This document shows positions 9,672 through 20,799 of a stretch of DNA of 36,000 nt, one piece after another; the stretch's first letter is position 1, and the number at the start of each line of letters is the position of its first letter. Source of the DNA: Glandiceps talaboti (Eukaryota; Hemichordata; Enteropneusta; Spengelidae); assembly GCF_964340395.1 (NCBI RefSeq), contig NC_135551.1:17120003-17156002 (forward strand). The letters run 5' to 3'. Both the position numbers and the translations under genes were made by a program. Under the pieces are notes generated by a model, which had not been told where the DNA came from, ran no database searches, and saw only the letters and a list, made by a program, of their open reading frames with translations.

Positions 9672-9941
9672 GAGGAACAGACGAATGTTATAAAGAGGAA
9701 AGTGGGGCCGATTATTTTGGAAAAGTGGATACGTCGGCCTCTGGAAAACTCTGCTCTCAGTGGTCTGTAGCGTTGAACAACCTATCAGACTCTAAGAAAA
9801 GCCTATATGGTAGTCAGTTGAAAGAATATTCGCTTGACAACAACCATTGTCGGAAGCTTCCTAGCATGAAGGTACCACATTGTATGGACAGTGATGGGTC
9901 ATTCATGTTATGCAATGTCGGTACACCAGGATCCAATTGTG
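9672..9941 (+). CDS. Exon 6: kringle domain
   Basis: A 270-bp phase 1-1 exon. The acceptor is pyrimidine-rich (TTTTTTTCTTTCTGAAG ending 9671) and the donor is GTACGT at 9942. The six cysteines are spaced as in kringles. The opening ECYKEESGADYFGKVD and SGKLCSQWS match 'CY.G.G.dYrGt..T.sG..Cq.W'. NNHCRKL matches 'NyCRNP', and the pattern closes with a PHC, an LC and a final C. The usual 'PWCYT' segment is PHCMD here, so the conserved Trp beside the lysine-binding pocket is gone. Kringles are disulfide-linked protein- or lipid-binding modules of secreted proteins. The domain assignment is good; lysine binding is doubtful. Confidence 0.8.
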
Positions 9942-10059
9942 GTACGTTTCAGCAAAAAAACAACACTAAATTACAACTCTACACGTCTTTATTTTGTTGA
10001 TATGGTTATAAAACCATTGACGCAGGTAATGGGCATATGGTGGTAGCCTGCAACTGACA

Positions 10060-10370
10060 AGACAAAACACAAATTTGTAGCACAAAAAACATTCATTTTC
10101 AACAAAAAATGTTTTAAACTGTTTCGTACGCACAGTGAAATTTGGAACAACACAAACTAAAGCTGTGAAACTGCAAATCTTAATTTTGAAACAATACAAA
10201 TTCGACTCAACACATATTAAATATGTGAACAGACATAACTCAAATTGAAAACAACACGTACAAAATCTGTCGCTGCGAAAAACTCAATATGAAAGCAATA
10301 CAGACCAAGCCTGTGGCCACGCAAAACGTAATTTCAAAACAATACAAAATGTCGAAATAAATGTCAAAGG
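10060..10370 (+). repeat. Short-unit degenerate tandem array
   Basis: Repeats of a phrase like AATTTTGAAACAATACAAA followed by a CTGTG..C.AAAC phrase recur about every 45-60 bp. A related array lies in the opposite orientation at 12140-12310. Confidence 0.55.
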
Positions 10371-10479
10371 AACTGAATTAGCCACAGGAAAACATTTAAC
10401 CACATTTAAACAGAATGCCTACCGTAAGGGAATGTAATAGCTGTCATATACATGATATACCCCTTGGCCAAAGTATAAC

Positions 10480-11075
10480 AAATCAGAAGTTTGCATACTT
10501 ACGTTAATACATTATTGCCAAATTACCAAATATCGTTAATTATTAACGAATAATCTAGCTTTATGGGACACATGCAATTTGGTATCATCAATGACTGCTC
10601 TACGGTATCTGGAATTCGAAGCTTGTATTCTCAAGTCGTTCACTCATTGTACAAAGGGGTCATTAAAAGTAAACTGTACATCATCAAGCTTTAAGCTTTT
10701 CAAAAATCTGTGTGCTTAGGTATGGTAACGTTGGTGTATGTTGTAAATTATATAGAATTTGAAGTGTGCATTCTTAAAATGTCCTAATATACTAAAAATA
10801 ATTAATTATGCAAAACTAACAGATATGTTAACAAGCCCAGGTACCATGAATTTATGTACCAAACTTATACAGAACTTAAAGCTCAAACACAGCCTAATCA
10901 ATGAAAATCATTACATATGACTCATTAAAACCAAAAAGCTACATCAACAATTTTTTCAGGACTTATACTCTTGATATGACTGAAGGACATATCAAATTAT
11001 ATTGAATTTGACGCATATATCTTAATTACTGAAAATTATGAATGGTGTAAATTTACTTCTTACAACTAAAAGCTA
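10480..11075 (-). repeat. Inverted, decayed copies of the ~145-bp AT-rich repeat
   Basis: Near 10770 the reverse complement of the minisatellite core is visible (GCATTCTTAAAATGTCC, then AATAATTAATTATGCAAAA). Weaker traces occur near 10500 and 11010. Unit borders are not clear. Confidence 0.45.
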
Positions 11076-11600
11076 CATCATTACATACATGCATTGTGTT
11101 GTTATCAATGCATGTGTTACGTTGACGAATACGGCGCCTCTTAATGGCCGAGTGGAGTTAGTCAAGTCAGTCGTATCGCACCACGCAAACTCTCACACAA
11201 GTCTTTAATAAGCCAGGATCGTTCTTGTCCGCTAGCTGGAAGAAGCTCTCACTAGATCGTTAGTTTGGCTTGCCAAAATGACAGCGTTCATTCCAGTCCC
11301 AAACATAACTGACTGGAGACTGAATTTTTGTTATTCTTATTTATATTTTCGGATAGCAATGAAATCATGCGATTCCATATTTAACATCATGTCATATTAA
11401 AACTTGTTAAAACTTACTGATGCTCAATCACACCTGATACGAACTGTTACTTCTCATAAATCTGTCATTATGTTTTTCCAATTACATAGTCGTGTGCATC
11501 CGTGCCATCTTCCTACTCGTACCATCACTTGGACATGAGTGAATATTGCCAAAATTGTGTAAATTTAGACCCACTTCCTAAATATACGATATTTTCAATC
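11076..11600. other. Intron sequence, no feature recognised
   Basis: No exon or repeat structure was seen. Confidence 0.35.
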
Positions 11601-11898
11601 GTAGCACATGTATCAGATTATTTTGAATGTGAAATGTGCATTCTTAAGATATAGCCTAATTACCGAAAAACATTTATAATGGAAGTGACTCACTAATATT
11701 CCTGCATGTTTACCTATCGTAATCAGCTATAGCCATTGACCTAAAGAATATGTGCAGCGAATTTCGTTTGAAATGAGCCGGTAGTTTTTTGAGAAAACTG
11801 ACAGACAGACAGACAGACAGACACCGACACAGCCACAGACACAGACAGACATACATACAGACACAGACACAAACAGACACAAACACACAGACACACAC

Positions 11899-11973
<75 letters not shown>
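11601..11973. repeat. AT-rich repeat copy, then (GACA)n and (TA)n
   Basis: One inverted copy of the AT-rich repeat (core near 11638) is followed by a phrase ending TAGTTTTTTGAGAAAAC. Then come GACA units (11800-11824), degenerate ACA-rich units, and a TA run (11902-11973). A conserved phrase ending directly in a GACA run is a usual look for a short retroelement 3' end. Confidence 0.65.
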
Positions 11974-11975
<2 letters not shown>

Positions 11976-12055
11976 AATTCGCATAAACACTCATTTGAAT
12001 ATATAACTGTATCTGGTGCTGGAATAGCTGATCAATTGAAAATGATCAATTGAAC

Positions 12056-12056
<1 letters not shown>

Positions 12057-12102
<46 letters not shown>
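12057..12102. repeat. (GACA)n microsatellite
   Basis: Tandem GACA units. Confidence 0.95.
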
Positions 12103-12104
<2 letters not shown>

Positions 12105-12139
12105 GTCACCGACACTCCATTGAAGTCGATACATATATA

Positions 12140-12310
12140 TGTGGACAGCTTTAGTTTGTGATGAGATTTGCATGTCACTAGATTTACAGTTTCTGTTGCT
12201 TTGAAATGTGCTTTGTGTGTCCACACATTTAGTTTGTGTTGTTTCCAAATTAAGTTTTGCACGTTTACAGATCTAGTTTGTATTGATTTCAAATGCAAAA
12301 TACAACAATG
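12140..12310 (-). repeat. Inverted relative of the array at 10060-10370
   Basis: Phrases such as AGCTTTAGTTTGTG, TTAGTTTGTGTTGTTTCCAAA and CTAGTTTGTATTGATTTCAAA are the reverse complements of the AACACAAACTAAAGCT-type units of the earlier array. Confidence 0.55.
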
Positions 12311-13709
12311 TTTTGTTGTCCAAATTAAACTTCTGATGTAATTTATTTAAACTCGTGTCGACAATAAATTAGAAGTATTGATATATATATATATAACACA
12401 GTATCAAGTGACATGCACATTAGCCATTAAATTACTACTAGCCCCATCTATTATCATGTCTATCATTGTTACAGCTGACTATATATTATACTGTAGTAGG
12501 GAGCGAGCGCGTAGTGCATATGTAGTGTGTGGTCTTTGTGTCCAGCAGGCAATGGGAGGGGGAGGGGTCAGAAGTTGGAGTTGGCAATTTTTTAGAAATG
12601 AAATGGTTGCATTTGGTGACTCTTTTAGGTCATCATTATGCTAAAATCATGTAATATTTAAGTTGATATGTGTGTGGACTTTCTGTTAGCAAAAGTATAA
12701 TATCGTTGCCTTTTTGTATAATTAGAATAAGACTGTTGTTCACAGTTCTAAATCCTCTCTAATCCTTTCAATCACAGTTTTAGATTAGTTTTCTCAGAAA
12801 AGCTAAAATTGTTTCAAACTACATATCAAAAGACGAGTACAGTTTCAAAACGTTGCGTATACGTACACATAGTGACATACGCATGGCGTCTGGACGAAAT
12901 ATCGTAATACATGAGACTTGCTATACCTTACTGTTGAGGACTCCAAAACGTCGCGATAGTTTGGGACATCACTACCCGTCATTTTGGAAAATACATGTTT
13001 TCATTGTCGCAAGATGTACGATGTCAAACTACTAATTAAAGTATTTTCAGAGTAAAATTGAACAGAAAACTGATATTCGGACACAACGTTGCAATTTTAT
13101 CAAAAGGTATATGAGGCTGTTATATATTTTTGGATGACATTGATGAATACTAGTCGAACGTCTACAGTGCTAGTCATTGATAACTCCTAAACAGTGAATA
13201 ATTTTGACACATTCGCTAGTTTGTTGCTCATTGGGGAACAGTGCGATTCAAAATTTAGAGTCGCCAGTTTGGCTAAAAAAGCGTAAGTCTGAGTTCATAG
13301 AACACGCATGCGTAGTGATTGCGGCGCAATGCATCCTTGGGTGAACCACCAATTTTTTACGCGTAGAATATACGACGAGCATGCATACTAGTCATTGAGC
13401 TGCTGCACGAGCTATTAAGACCATAAAAAAGCACCACTCTGGATGCCTATTCCGCTTGTGGTCAATACAATCTATTTTCATTTCGGCACTTTGACATTAA
13501 TTCCTCGTTATTTACACCGTTGTTTATACGTCCATGGTTCTACATACATAAGTATTGAGCACTGTTTACTCCAGCATATTATACAAAGGATTAACAATTT
13601 GCTTTAATAAATTACAGAGATCAAACCTATCCATAACATTTGCATAATTACACTTATCCATGATATTTGAATAATTACTTAAAAAACTTGGCACTCTTTC
13701 CTTTTACAG
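12311..13709. other. End of intron 6, no feature recognised
   Basis: Mostly unique-looking sequence with a short TA run near 12380 and a G-rich patch near 12555. Small open frames here show no domain pattern or splice context. Confidence 0.35.
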
Positions 13710-13832
13710 GGTTTCAGTTGCATGATATATGTGAAGCACACAGTTGTCATAATGGTGGAACATGTGTGCCAGTGTTCGATACCTACACATGTGTATGTAA
13801 ACTGGACTACTCCGGCAAATATTGTGAATCAG
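13710..13832 (+). CDS. Exon 7: EGF-like domain
   Basis: A 123-bp phase 1-1 exon, acceptor CTTTCCTTTTACAG ending 13709 and donor GTACGG at 13833. It encodes one complete EGF repeat with six cysteines: DICEAHSCHNGGTC, then YTCVCKLDYSGKYC. The 'NGGTC' and 'G.YC' signatures are classical. There is no clear calcium-binding D-x-D/N-E start or Asn-hydroxylation consensus, so it is probably a non-calcium EGF. Single EGF repeats in phase 1-1 exons are typical units of exon shuffling. In the predicted protein it follows the kringle, an order also seen in coagulation-type mosaics, though homology to those is not implied. Confidence 0.9.
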
Positions 13833-13950
13833 GTACGGTCTCAGGGAAGGACAGGGGAGTGCGTCCACCAGTCGGGCAGTCAGGCCAGCAGAAAGACTGG
13901 CAAGGAGGGAGGAAGGGATGAAAAGATGGACAGATGGATGGATGATTTAT

Positions 13951-13951
13951 T

Positions 13952-14044
<93 letters not shown>

Positions 14045-14130
14045 CTCGATCTATCGATTGCTCAATATGCCATTCAATTGTGCTTTCAATTACTGATCGA
14101 CTGACTGACTGACTGACTGACTGACTGACC
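13951..14130. repeat. (AATC)n and (GACT)n microsatellites
   Basis: Tandem AATC units at 13951-14044 and GACT units at 14095-14130. Confidence 0.95.
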
Positions 14131-14289
14131 CACTTATATATACTGACATGCTTTGTGGGATTTACCAACGGCTGCCTAGATGACCGACCGATATCATCAT
14201 TTATAAAAGTGCATAGTAAATGATATTTACAGGAGCCGTCAGTAAAACACAGTGTCAACATATTACTTTTTGAGGGGTCACAAAGTGTG

Positions 14290-14402
14290 TAATAACAGAT
14301 CGGAGCACGATTTTTGCCCGAAATGTTTGATGTATGTACGTATGTACATGTATGTATGTATGTATGTATGTATGTATGTATGTATGTATGTATGTATGTA
14401 TG
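14290..14402 (+). repeat. Retroelement-like tail ending in (TATG)n
   Basis: A phrase starting AACAGATCGGAGCACGATTT and running into GAAATGTTTGATG is followed by TATG units. It is similar to 2492-2606. Confidence 0.6.
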
Positions 14403-14624
14403 TGTGTATGAACGCTGGAACCCCTTGGAATTAATAGATTATTCTCGTCATTCCCAGTCTAATCAGTTTTTTTTTTAAATTTCTGGCGTGTTCTATTGGG
14501 TTCTATTTGGTGCGTGCGAATATTAGAACTTTTCACATGTATAACCGTTTATCACGCATGGTTGTTGTTCTGTTCCGTTACCTTCAGATATGTTCAGGTG
14601 TTTACCTAACATTTCTGTATCTCG

Positions 14625-14731
14625 CTGATATTTCCTTTGAAAAAGAATATTTATTCGAAACATCGGATTTTGCATCTGTATGTATGTATGTATGTATGTA
14701 TGTATGTATGTATGTATGTATGTATGTATGT
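14625..14731 (+). repeat. Second retroelement-like tail ending in (TATG)n
   Basis: TTTGAAAAAGAATATTTATT followed by CGAAACATCGGATTTTGCAT and a TATG run. The 'cgaaacrtcgg' phrase before a simple-repeat tail resembles many LINE or Penelope-type 3' ends (inference). Confidence 0.55.
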
Positions 14732-14951
14732 ATAAGGTCCATGAACATAATGTCCGATAGAAGTGGGTTGTAGAACCGGTGGCAGCGATGGGTTGTCAAA
14801 ATCAGCAAATAATGCTAAGTTGTACAATACAATGTGTTAAAGTAAAATGTGATCCTTCCCTAATCCCATGTTCTGAAATATGCCCCCCCTACAGCAATTT
14901 TGTATAATTAAATAAATATTATATAATAATAATAATTTTGATAATAATCAC

Positions 14952-15595
14952 GTTTATTTGAATATTACCCACCCTACCTGAGAGAGTTGTATATGCTGAG
15001 TTCAAAAAAGGGGGTCATTTTACTAACCTCCGTTGCCGTGGTAACCAAAATCACCATACTATGTGGATGATTTTTCCAAAATTTGACATCAAACATGGAA
15101 AAAAAAAAATTAATGAAAAGATTTCCTTGTTTTTGACATGTATGAGATGGGGGCTCTGTTGTAACACAAATTGCCTAAAATATGACAGCTGTTTCCATGG
15201 AAACAGAGTACAGTAAAAATGTGCTGGGTAAACACCTACAAATCTGGAAAATAACATGATAAATTTAATTATAACATAGTTTATTTGCATATTGACCATC
15301 CTATATGGGGTAGTTTGTTATGCTGAGTTCAAAAATAGTTATCATTTGAGGAACATCTGTTGCCATGTTAACCTAAATCACCATATTATGCATTATTGGG
15401 CAAAATTTCTGTAAAATTCGAAGAAAATTTTTACAAACAAAATTCCTTACTTTTGGCATATATGCACTAGTGTTATCCATTGTAAGACAGACTATCTAAA
15501 CTTGGAGATTGGCTTCTATGGAAACAAAGTATGCTTACAAATGAAATGTTTTAGCAAAAAAAATACATCTGACATACACCTACAAATGAATGCTT
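14952..15595 (+). repeat. Two tandem copies of a ~328-bp unit
   Basis: 14952-15279 and 15280-15595 share an ordered series of phrases: TTTATTTGMATATTR, TATGCTGAGTTCAAAAA, GTTGCC.TG.TAACC, AATCACCATA.TATG, CATGGAAACA-type and ACACCTACAAAT. The copies have diverged by many substitutions and small indels. Confidence 0.75.
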
Positions 15596-18595
15596 TTGCT
15601 ATTAAAATACAAAATATGTTGTTTCTCTAAGTCCAAATAAAATATGCAACTAGTGACAAACTGAGTGGTCGTAAAAGCTTAACATGCATGTCAGAAGATC
15701 TGTGCCGATTACAAGGTCTAATTACGATCCCAAATTTTGAAGGGCCGGGCCAGACTACATTACAACATGTCACACGCAAGGAGGGTGCTACATGTACATA
15801 CATAACAAACTGGTGTGTGGGAATGTGAAGAATATTAAAGGCCTTCTCTAGTTTTCTGTTAAATTTTGCATGTAAAAGCTGGCAACCGTTAGCAATAATG
15901 ACAGCATAACACAGAAATAACGATATACTGTGTGAAATTACGATTTAATGCAAATGACTCAGCTTGAAAATACAACCTCATCTTGACATATTCTTGTACT
16001 TTTCAGTTGTGCTGACATTTACAAACAAGTACGTTAGCGAAGTCATCAACTCTACATACCCTTTGCTATGATCAAAGTTCAACTTTCCTTTCTTGGCAGT
16101 GTAAATTATATACATATATGCATATGTAGTACATAGACTTCAGTTGAATATATGACATGATCGTGATGGATAAGCGGTGTAACATTCAATTATGTAGGTC
16201 TTTGAGTAATAAGGTCCGGTTTGACACAACATTGACAGTCGAGTCGTGTACCAAAATATCCATCCAAAGTTGCGTTCAAGGAAACCGTTATTTGCGTTAT
16301 GATTGAACACAATGCCGCTTTATATAGTTGAGGATGAAAAGCCTTCCATACCTTCCATTTTTATGGGAATATTGATAAATTATCCATGATTTCACAGTTG
16401 TGTCACCATCAAGGCTGTGACCTTTTATTTGTGTTGTTTTAGTATGCACGCGCTGTGCAGATGCACACGTAAACATCTTGTGAATGTGATACAATGTTAT
16501 TATGCCTGGAATATCACGTGCACTCCACGTGTATGCCAGACATTTAATAATTTCAGGTACGATTTTGCATTCGGATTAATATATTATTGCATGTTATCGG
16601 CTATTCATGAAAGTACAATTTGTAATAAATGAAACAATATTCTTTCTGCGTTTTACGGTGGCAGAAATTATGACACAGGTCAAACAGTACCGTAGCGTGT
16701 GTGTGTGTGTGTGTGGGGGGGGAGCAGGGGGTAGTTTTTGGAAACAGCAAGAAAAAAAAGAGACTTTTTGAATACATAGGGATGTTATTAAAATCGTTAT
16801 TTATGTGATGATTCCTAGCATGTGCGATTTAAATTGATGTCAAAGTCAAAAGTGACTGTACACTGACTCCTCGCTAATAGGTATCTTATATCTATATTGT
16901 ATGCTGGCTTAACTTTGAATAAAAATGTGTCCAGTTAAAAAATTGTAACGTTAAAAATTCTTTGTGTGGGAAAGTACAAAAGAAGTTCACATGCACTGTG
17001 CATTTTTTTAACAGTAGTCGTGAAAGTCTCCTTCATTTAAAGATAGTAAGTCGCAATAATGTCAGAGAGTGACACTCCAAAAAAAAAGAAGATGGAAAAT
17101 GTCGTTTAACGTGAGGTCGCCTGTTGCATGCAGTGCTAGTGACTCCGAAGATGCACTTGACCTCATTTATATCTTGTTCCTTATATTTAAACATTTACTG
17201 ATAAAACGGCAGACCTCTTTTTGGAATATTTGGTGGCCCTGTAAAACTATTAAACTAGGTACGCAATTTAAGATACACTCTTTAAAGATCCACTTTCAAT
17301 AATTGTGTTCGGCGTTGTCTTTTGTTAAAATGTTGTTTGATATAATTATCTCATTGCACTGACACTAGCATTATTACGCAATTCATTTTGAAGCGACAAC
17401 TTGCTATGGAAAGAATGGCCTTGAATTTGTAAACAGATCTGCTGTACCTTCGACTTCGAAATCAAAACTTCAATTATGTCCATTATAATGATAATGACAA
17501 GGAAAATTCACCGAGTTCCCCCTGGGTTCCAACATAAAGGAGAGCCATAAAAGTGTTGGGAGTAGGGTAAAGAAAATGATTATTTTGTTGTGTTACTTTA
17601 CCTATTTTCATAAGGACGTCGAAGGAAACGAGGTCAGTGTGACATCTCAAGCATGATCAACAACGTTTACATGAGTGAGTACAACTAAATGTTGTCTAAA
17701 CCTTAGTGGAAGAGAAATTCTGTTGATCAGACACATACTTTTTTCAAATTCTTAGAACATCTTGACGATAAGAAGCAAAATGTGACACTGACAGACAGGC
17801 TAGTCTGGCCGTCCGTACACCATACGGGAGGCACAAACATATCCCATGTGCATCTGGTTGACTGGGATTGATTGTGATCACGTAATATTTAGCACTAACT
17901 TTGTGCTGTTGTTTCCAAATATTATTGAACGGCCCTCTTTCTAAACAAGTCATGGTAATTGCCAGAAACCTGATTATTTTATGACTGAATATGTTACGAT
18001 CATAAATCCCTTACTTTCAGTTAAATTTTCTGATGGGTAGCAACACATTTAGTGTGAAATCTGATGAGCGACATTGATGGGTACAGTGACGTAATTCGAA
18101 AATAAATCTAACGTTGGTAATTATTATTTTTGTAAATGGTCCTTAAATATCAAGTACACCTGTCTTCATAGCAAACAGAAATCTGAGGCCAAATTTTGCC
18201 ACGAATGGATACATCATTGGACTCCACAATAAAATAAGCACGGCAATAACTCAAAAACCTGGCTAAAATTTTATAACACTCGCACAGCTCAGAGCGCCTG
18301 CAGGGGGTCGATTATCTTTTCAGTAAACTTTGCAACACTGTATAATCAACATTTTGTACCTGTCAATGTACTGCAGCATAGTAGAAATACTACTACTAAA
18401 CACTTCATGGAATTTTGTAACAGTATGTTTTGAAAGTCTACGATGATTTGAAAACAGCAGTGATTTCGGAATAATATTACAAATATTGTGAGGCGCATTG
18501 CAAATATTGTTTTTAGGGAATGTCATCAGCAACTTTATAAATCATTACAGAACAATGTATTTGTCTATAACCTTGCTCGGTAGAGATGCGAGCTG
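15596..18595. other. Central part of intron 7, no feature recognised
   Basis: About 3 kb without a supportable gene. It contains a short (TG)n followed by a G run (16697-16722). A 114-bp segment at 16443-16556 has splice-like borders but phase 2-2 and no domain pattern (see rejected items). Confidence 0.4.
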
Positions 18596-18985
18596 TATAT
18601 CGGGGGGAGGGGGGGGGGGGCTAGTCCCTTATTTGAGTATACATTTATGTGCCACACTTTTGGGTTCATTTTCTAGCCATTTTGTCTAAAATGGGGTCAG
18701 GTTTTTTTCGAACTCAAGAGTCTAGAACGGGTCCATTTTGCATTATATTTGATTTTGTTTGGTCTAAACTGTGGCCCTTTGTCCTTTGCCAAATCGTATT
18801 TGCCATTAGTTGCCCAAAAATATTGCCCTCAGGAAAATGTATTTTGTCTAAACTTTATGCTAAAAAACAACCCTGTAAATTAATGGTCTAAAATGGGATA
18901 TTGATTTTTGGTCAAAGTGGGCCTAAAATTGGGCCTATGACGACACACCCCTATCAGAGATGGCCACTGGTTCCGCCCCGGGAGA
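18596..18985. repeat. Degenerate ~60-bp repeat with 'GTCTAAAATGGG' phrases
   Basis: After a G run at 18602-18620, phrases of the form TGTCTAAAATGGGG, GGTCTAAACTGTGG, TGTCTAAACTTTATG and GGTCTAAAATGGGA recur every 60-100 bp. The array ends near GACACACCCCTATCAGAGATG. Confidence 0.5.
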
Positions 18986-19686
18986 ATATTGGTAAAAGTC
19001 AATTTAGTCCGAAACATGTGAAGTCACAGTCAGTTACACTGGCATATAGAAATAAATAATTTAGGTTCGAACAAACTCTATAGATTCCTGAGGATATTTC
19101 ACACTCATCTATGTGTTGTCATTGCACAGAACTGCTAATAGTATATACAAACATTTAGACTTTTGTCGACAGGGCACACTCCACAGTATTATGACATACA
19201 TTAGATTTGAATTATTAAAAGTTCAGTTATTAAAGTGTGGAGTGTGCATAATTAGTAATAAATTAAATAATACTTATATTGATATTCATATACAGAGGAG
19301 TAACCAAACTCCAAACTGTTATAACTTGAGCTTGAATGAGAAATGTCGCAAAATTAGTAAACTTCAACTTCAGTGATATTCAACTAAAGTCCTCCCAGAC
19401 ATTTTCATTGATATATTACACCTCTTAACTTTTTGATTTTCCTAACATGCAATTTTGAAATTACTTTTACTATATTTTAGACTCTCACAAATTGAATGCA
19501 GAAGTATGTACAGATAAAGTTGTGAAAGGGCGCCCTCAAACGTCAATCAGCATAGCAAATATGAGCCGACATAGCAAATATATGCTCAAACGGATACATT
19601 TTATTGACAATAGGACCAAAAGGCACCATTCCTCTAAATTGTCTCTCACACAATGCTTTATTATTATATACTATTTAAACCCCTTC

Positions 19687-19690
<4 letters not shown>
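18986..19690. other. Intron sequence, no feature recognised
   Basis: No exon or repeat was seen up to the AAT run. Confidence 0.35.
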
Positions 19691-19726
<36 letters not shown>

Positions 19727-20395
19727 TAGTTCTTAAAAAGTGAATGCTTTCCATATAAAAACATCTCAAAGTGCCTTACATTGGTACGAAAAAAAAGGCA
19801 ATAAAAAGATATAAAACACAATGGGGGAATCTACTCGTAATAAAACAGTCATTCAAATAAAAAGGTATGTTTTAAGATTTGACTTAAAAATGCTAACATT
19901 CTTACTCAAACGGCGTGACAGTGGCAGCCTATTCCACAAACATGAACCACATGTCGAAAACGCCCCATCCCCATAAAAAGCTGTTTTAACTACAGGTTGG
20001 TGCAGTGTGCATGCACCTTCAGTTGAGGATCGAAGTGTGCGGCCAACCGAGCGTATATTCCAGAGTTCCCTAAGGTACACTAAGGCCTTATTATCTAACA
20101 GCTTGTATGTTAAGCACATAATCTTAAACTCAATCCTTTTCTGCACAGGGAGGCAATGCATCCTGTTCAGTACTGGGGTGATATGTTCAGTTTTCCTTGT
20201 TTTTGTAACCAAACGTGCTGCGGCATTCGGAATAGTTTGTAGTTTAGTGATCTGATAATTTGGTAGGCCAAAAGTAGACTATTACAGTAGTCAAGCCGAG
20301 AAGTGACAAAAGCGTGTTATATTTTGTCTGTTGAACCCTGGTCTTTAAGTTTGCGGATTTTGCCAATTATCCATAGAGCAAGAGACGCAGGCCTG
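19691..20395 (-). mobile_element. CR1/L2-like LINE 3' end
   Basis: Read on the minus strand, this is the 3' end of a non-LTR retrotransposon. It carries the end of the reverse transcriptase frame, a short 3' UTR with GTAAGGCACTTTGAGATG (near 19780, reverse complement), and an (ATT)n tail at 19691-19722. The 'GCrCyTTGAGAt' box just before an ATT-repeat tail is characteristic of CR1/L2-type LINEs. The element is severely 5'-truncated, as expected of target-primed reverse transcription. Confidence 0.8.
19853..20395 (-). pseudogene. Reverse transcriptase C-terminus, decayed LINE
   Basis: The 119-codon frame at 19853-20212 has EHITPVLNRMHCLPVQKRIE, FKIMCLTYKLL, then GDGAFSTCGSCLWNRLPL and FKSNLKTYLF. 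This is the C-terminal 'HITPVL..LHWLPV' to 'LWN.LP' segment of CR1/L2-clade LINEs. Just upstream (about 20220-20310), a different frame reads HAFVTSRLDYCNSLL, the preceding conserved 'SRLDYCNS' block, so at least one frameshift separates them. The catalytic palm is absent. It is a dead fragment lying in an intron in antisense orientation to the host gene. Confidence 0.8.
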
Positions 20396-20499
20396 CATAG
20401 GGTGAACCACCCCCACCCCTTCATTCCCCGCCCTCCCCTTAGTAATTAACAAAGACTAGCTAGGTCATTTTCTTTGTATACAAACCACAGTTATTGCAG

Positions 20500-20799
20500 T
20501 CCTGATAGCAGGTGGTTTCTCTACATATGACCAAGCAGAAAGCGCATGTGCAGCTGAAGGTTGGCATGTAGCTGCACACACTGAGGTAAAAGACACAGTC
20601 GACTATGGATTGGAGATAACAGGTTTTCATTCGTTTGGTTCAAGTACAAGGTTAATTTGGCTCGGATATTATCCAACAACAGTCATTAGAAGTACGTTGA
20701 TTGTACTACTTCGGTCGTACCATGAGTACAACTTCGACTTCGTGGTATATGGAAGCAAGTCCCTTTCTGGAATTTTCTGTTCAAATATCTCTCAAACTG
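20500..20799 (+). CDS. Exon 8: C-type-lectin-like or link-like segment (tentative)
   Basis: A 300-bp phase 1-1 exon with consensus donor GTGAGT at 20800. Two acceptors 12 bp apart (ending 20499 or 20511) are both phase 1, so four residues may be optional. The protein has YDQAESACAAEGWHVAAHTE, which resembles the 'w.eA...C...g..La...' start of C-type lectin folds. It continues with LIWLGYYP, comparable to the 'WLGl' core, and ends near GIFCSNIS. The region after WLGY does not match the usual ligand-binding loops. Coding status is well supported by frame, length and phase. The fold is only suggested. Confidence 0.55.

Noticed and set aside
11710-12298. Tyr-Ile and Ser-Val-Cys repeat frames
   Set aside because: Translations of TA and GACA microsatellites. 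The same applies to similar frames at 26700-27312 and 27621-27927.
16443-16556. Possible 114-bp exon with cysteines, acceptor GTTGTTTTAG and donor CAG before GTACGA
   Set aside because: It is phase 2-2, unlike every inter-domain junction of the gene, and the cysteine spacing matches no module I know. The right border also looks like an acceptor.
17057-17107. Short frame MSESDTPKKKKMENVV resembling a nuclear-protein start with a basic patch
   Set aside because: It stops after 16 codons, with no donor site before the stop and no homologous downstream exon recognised.
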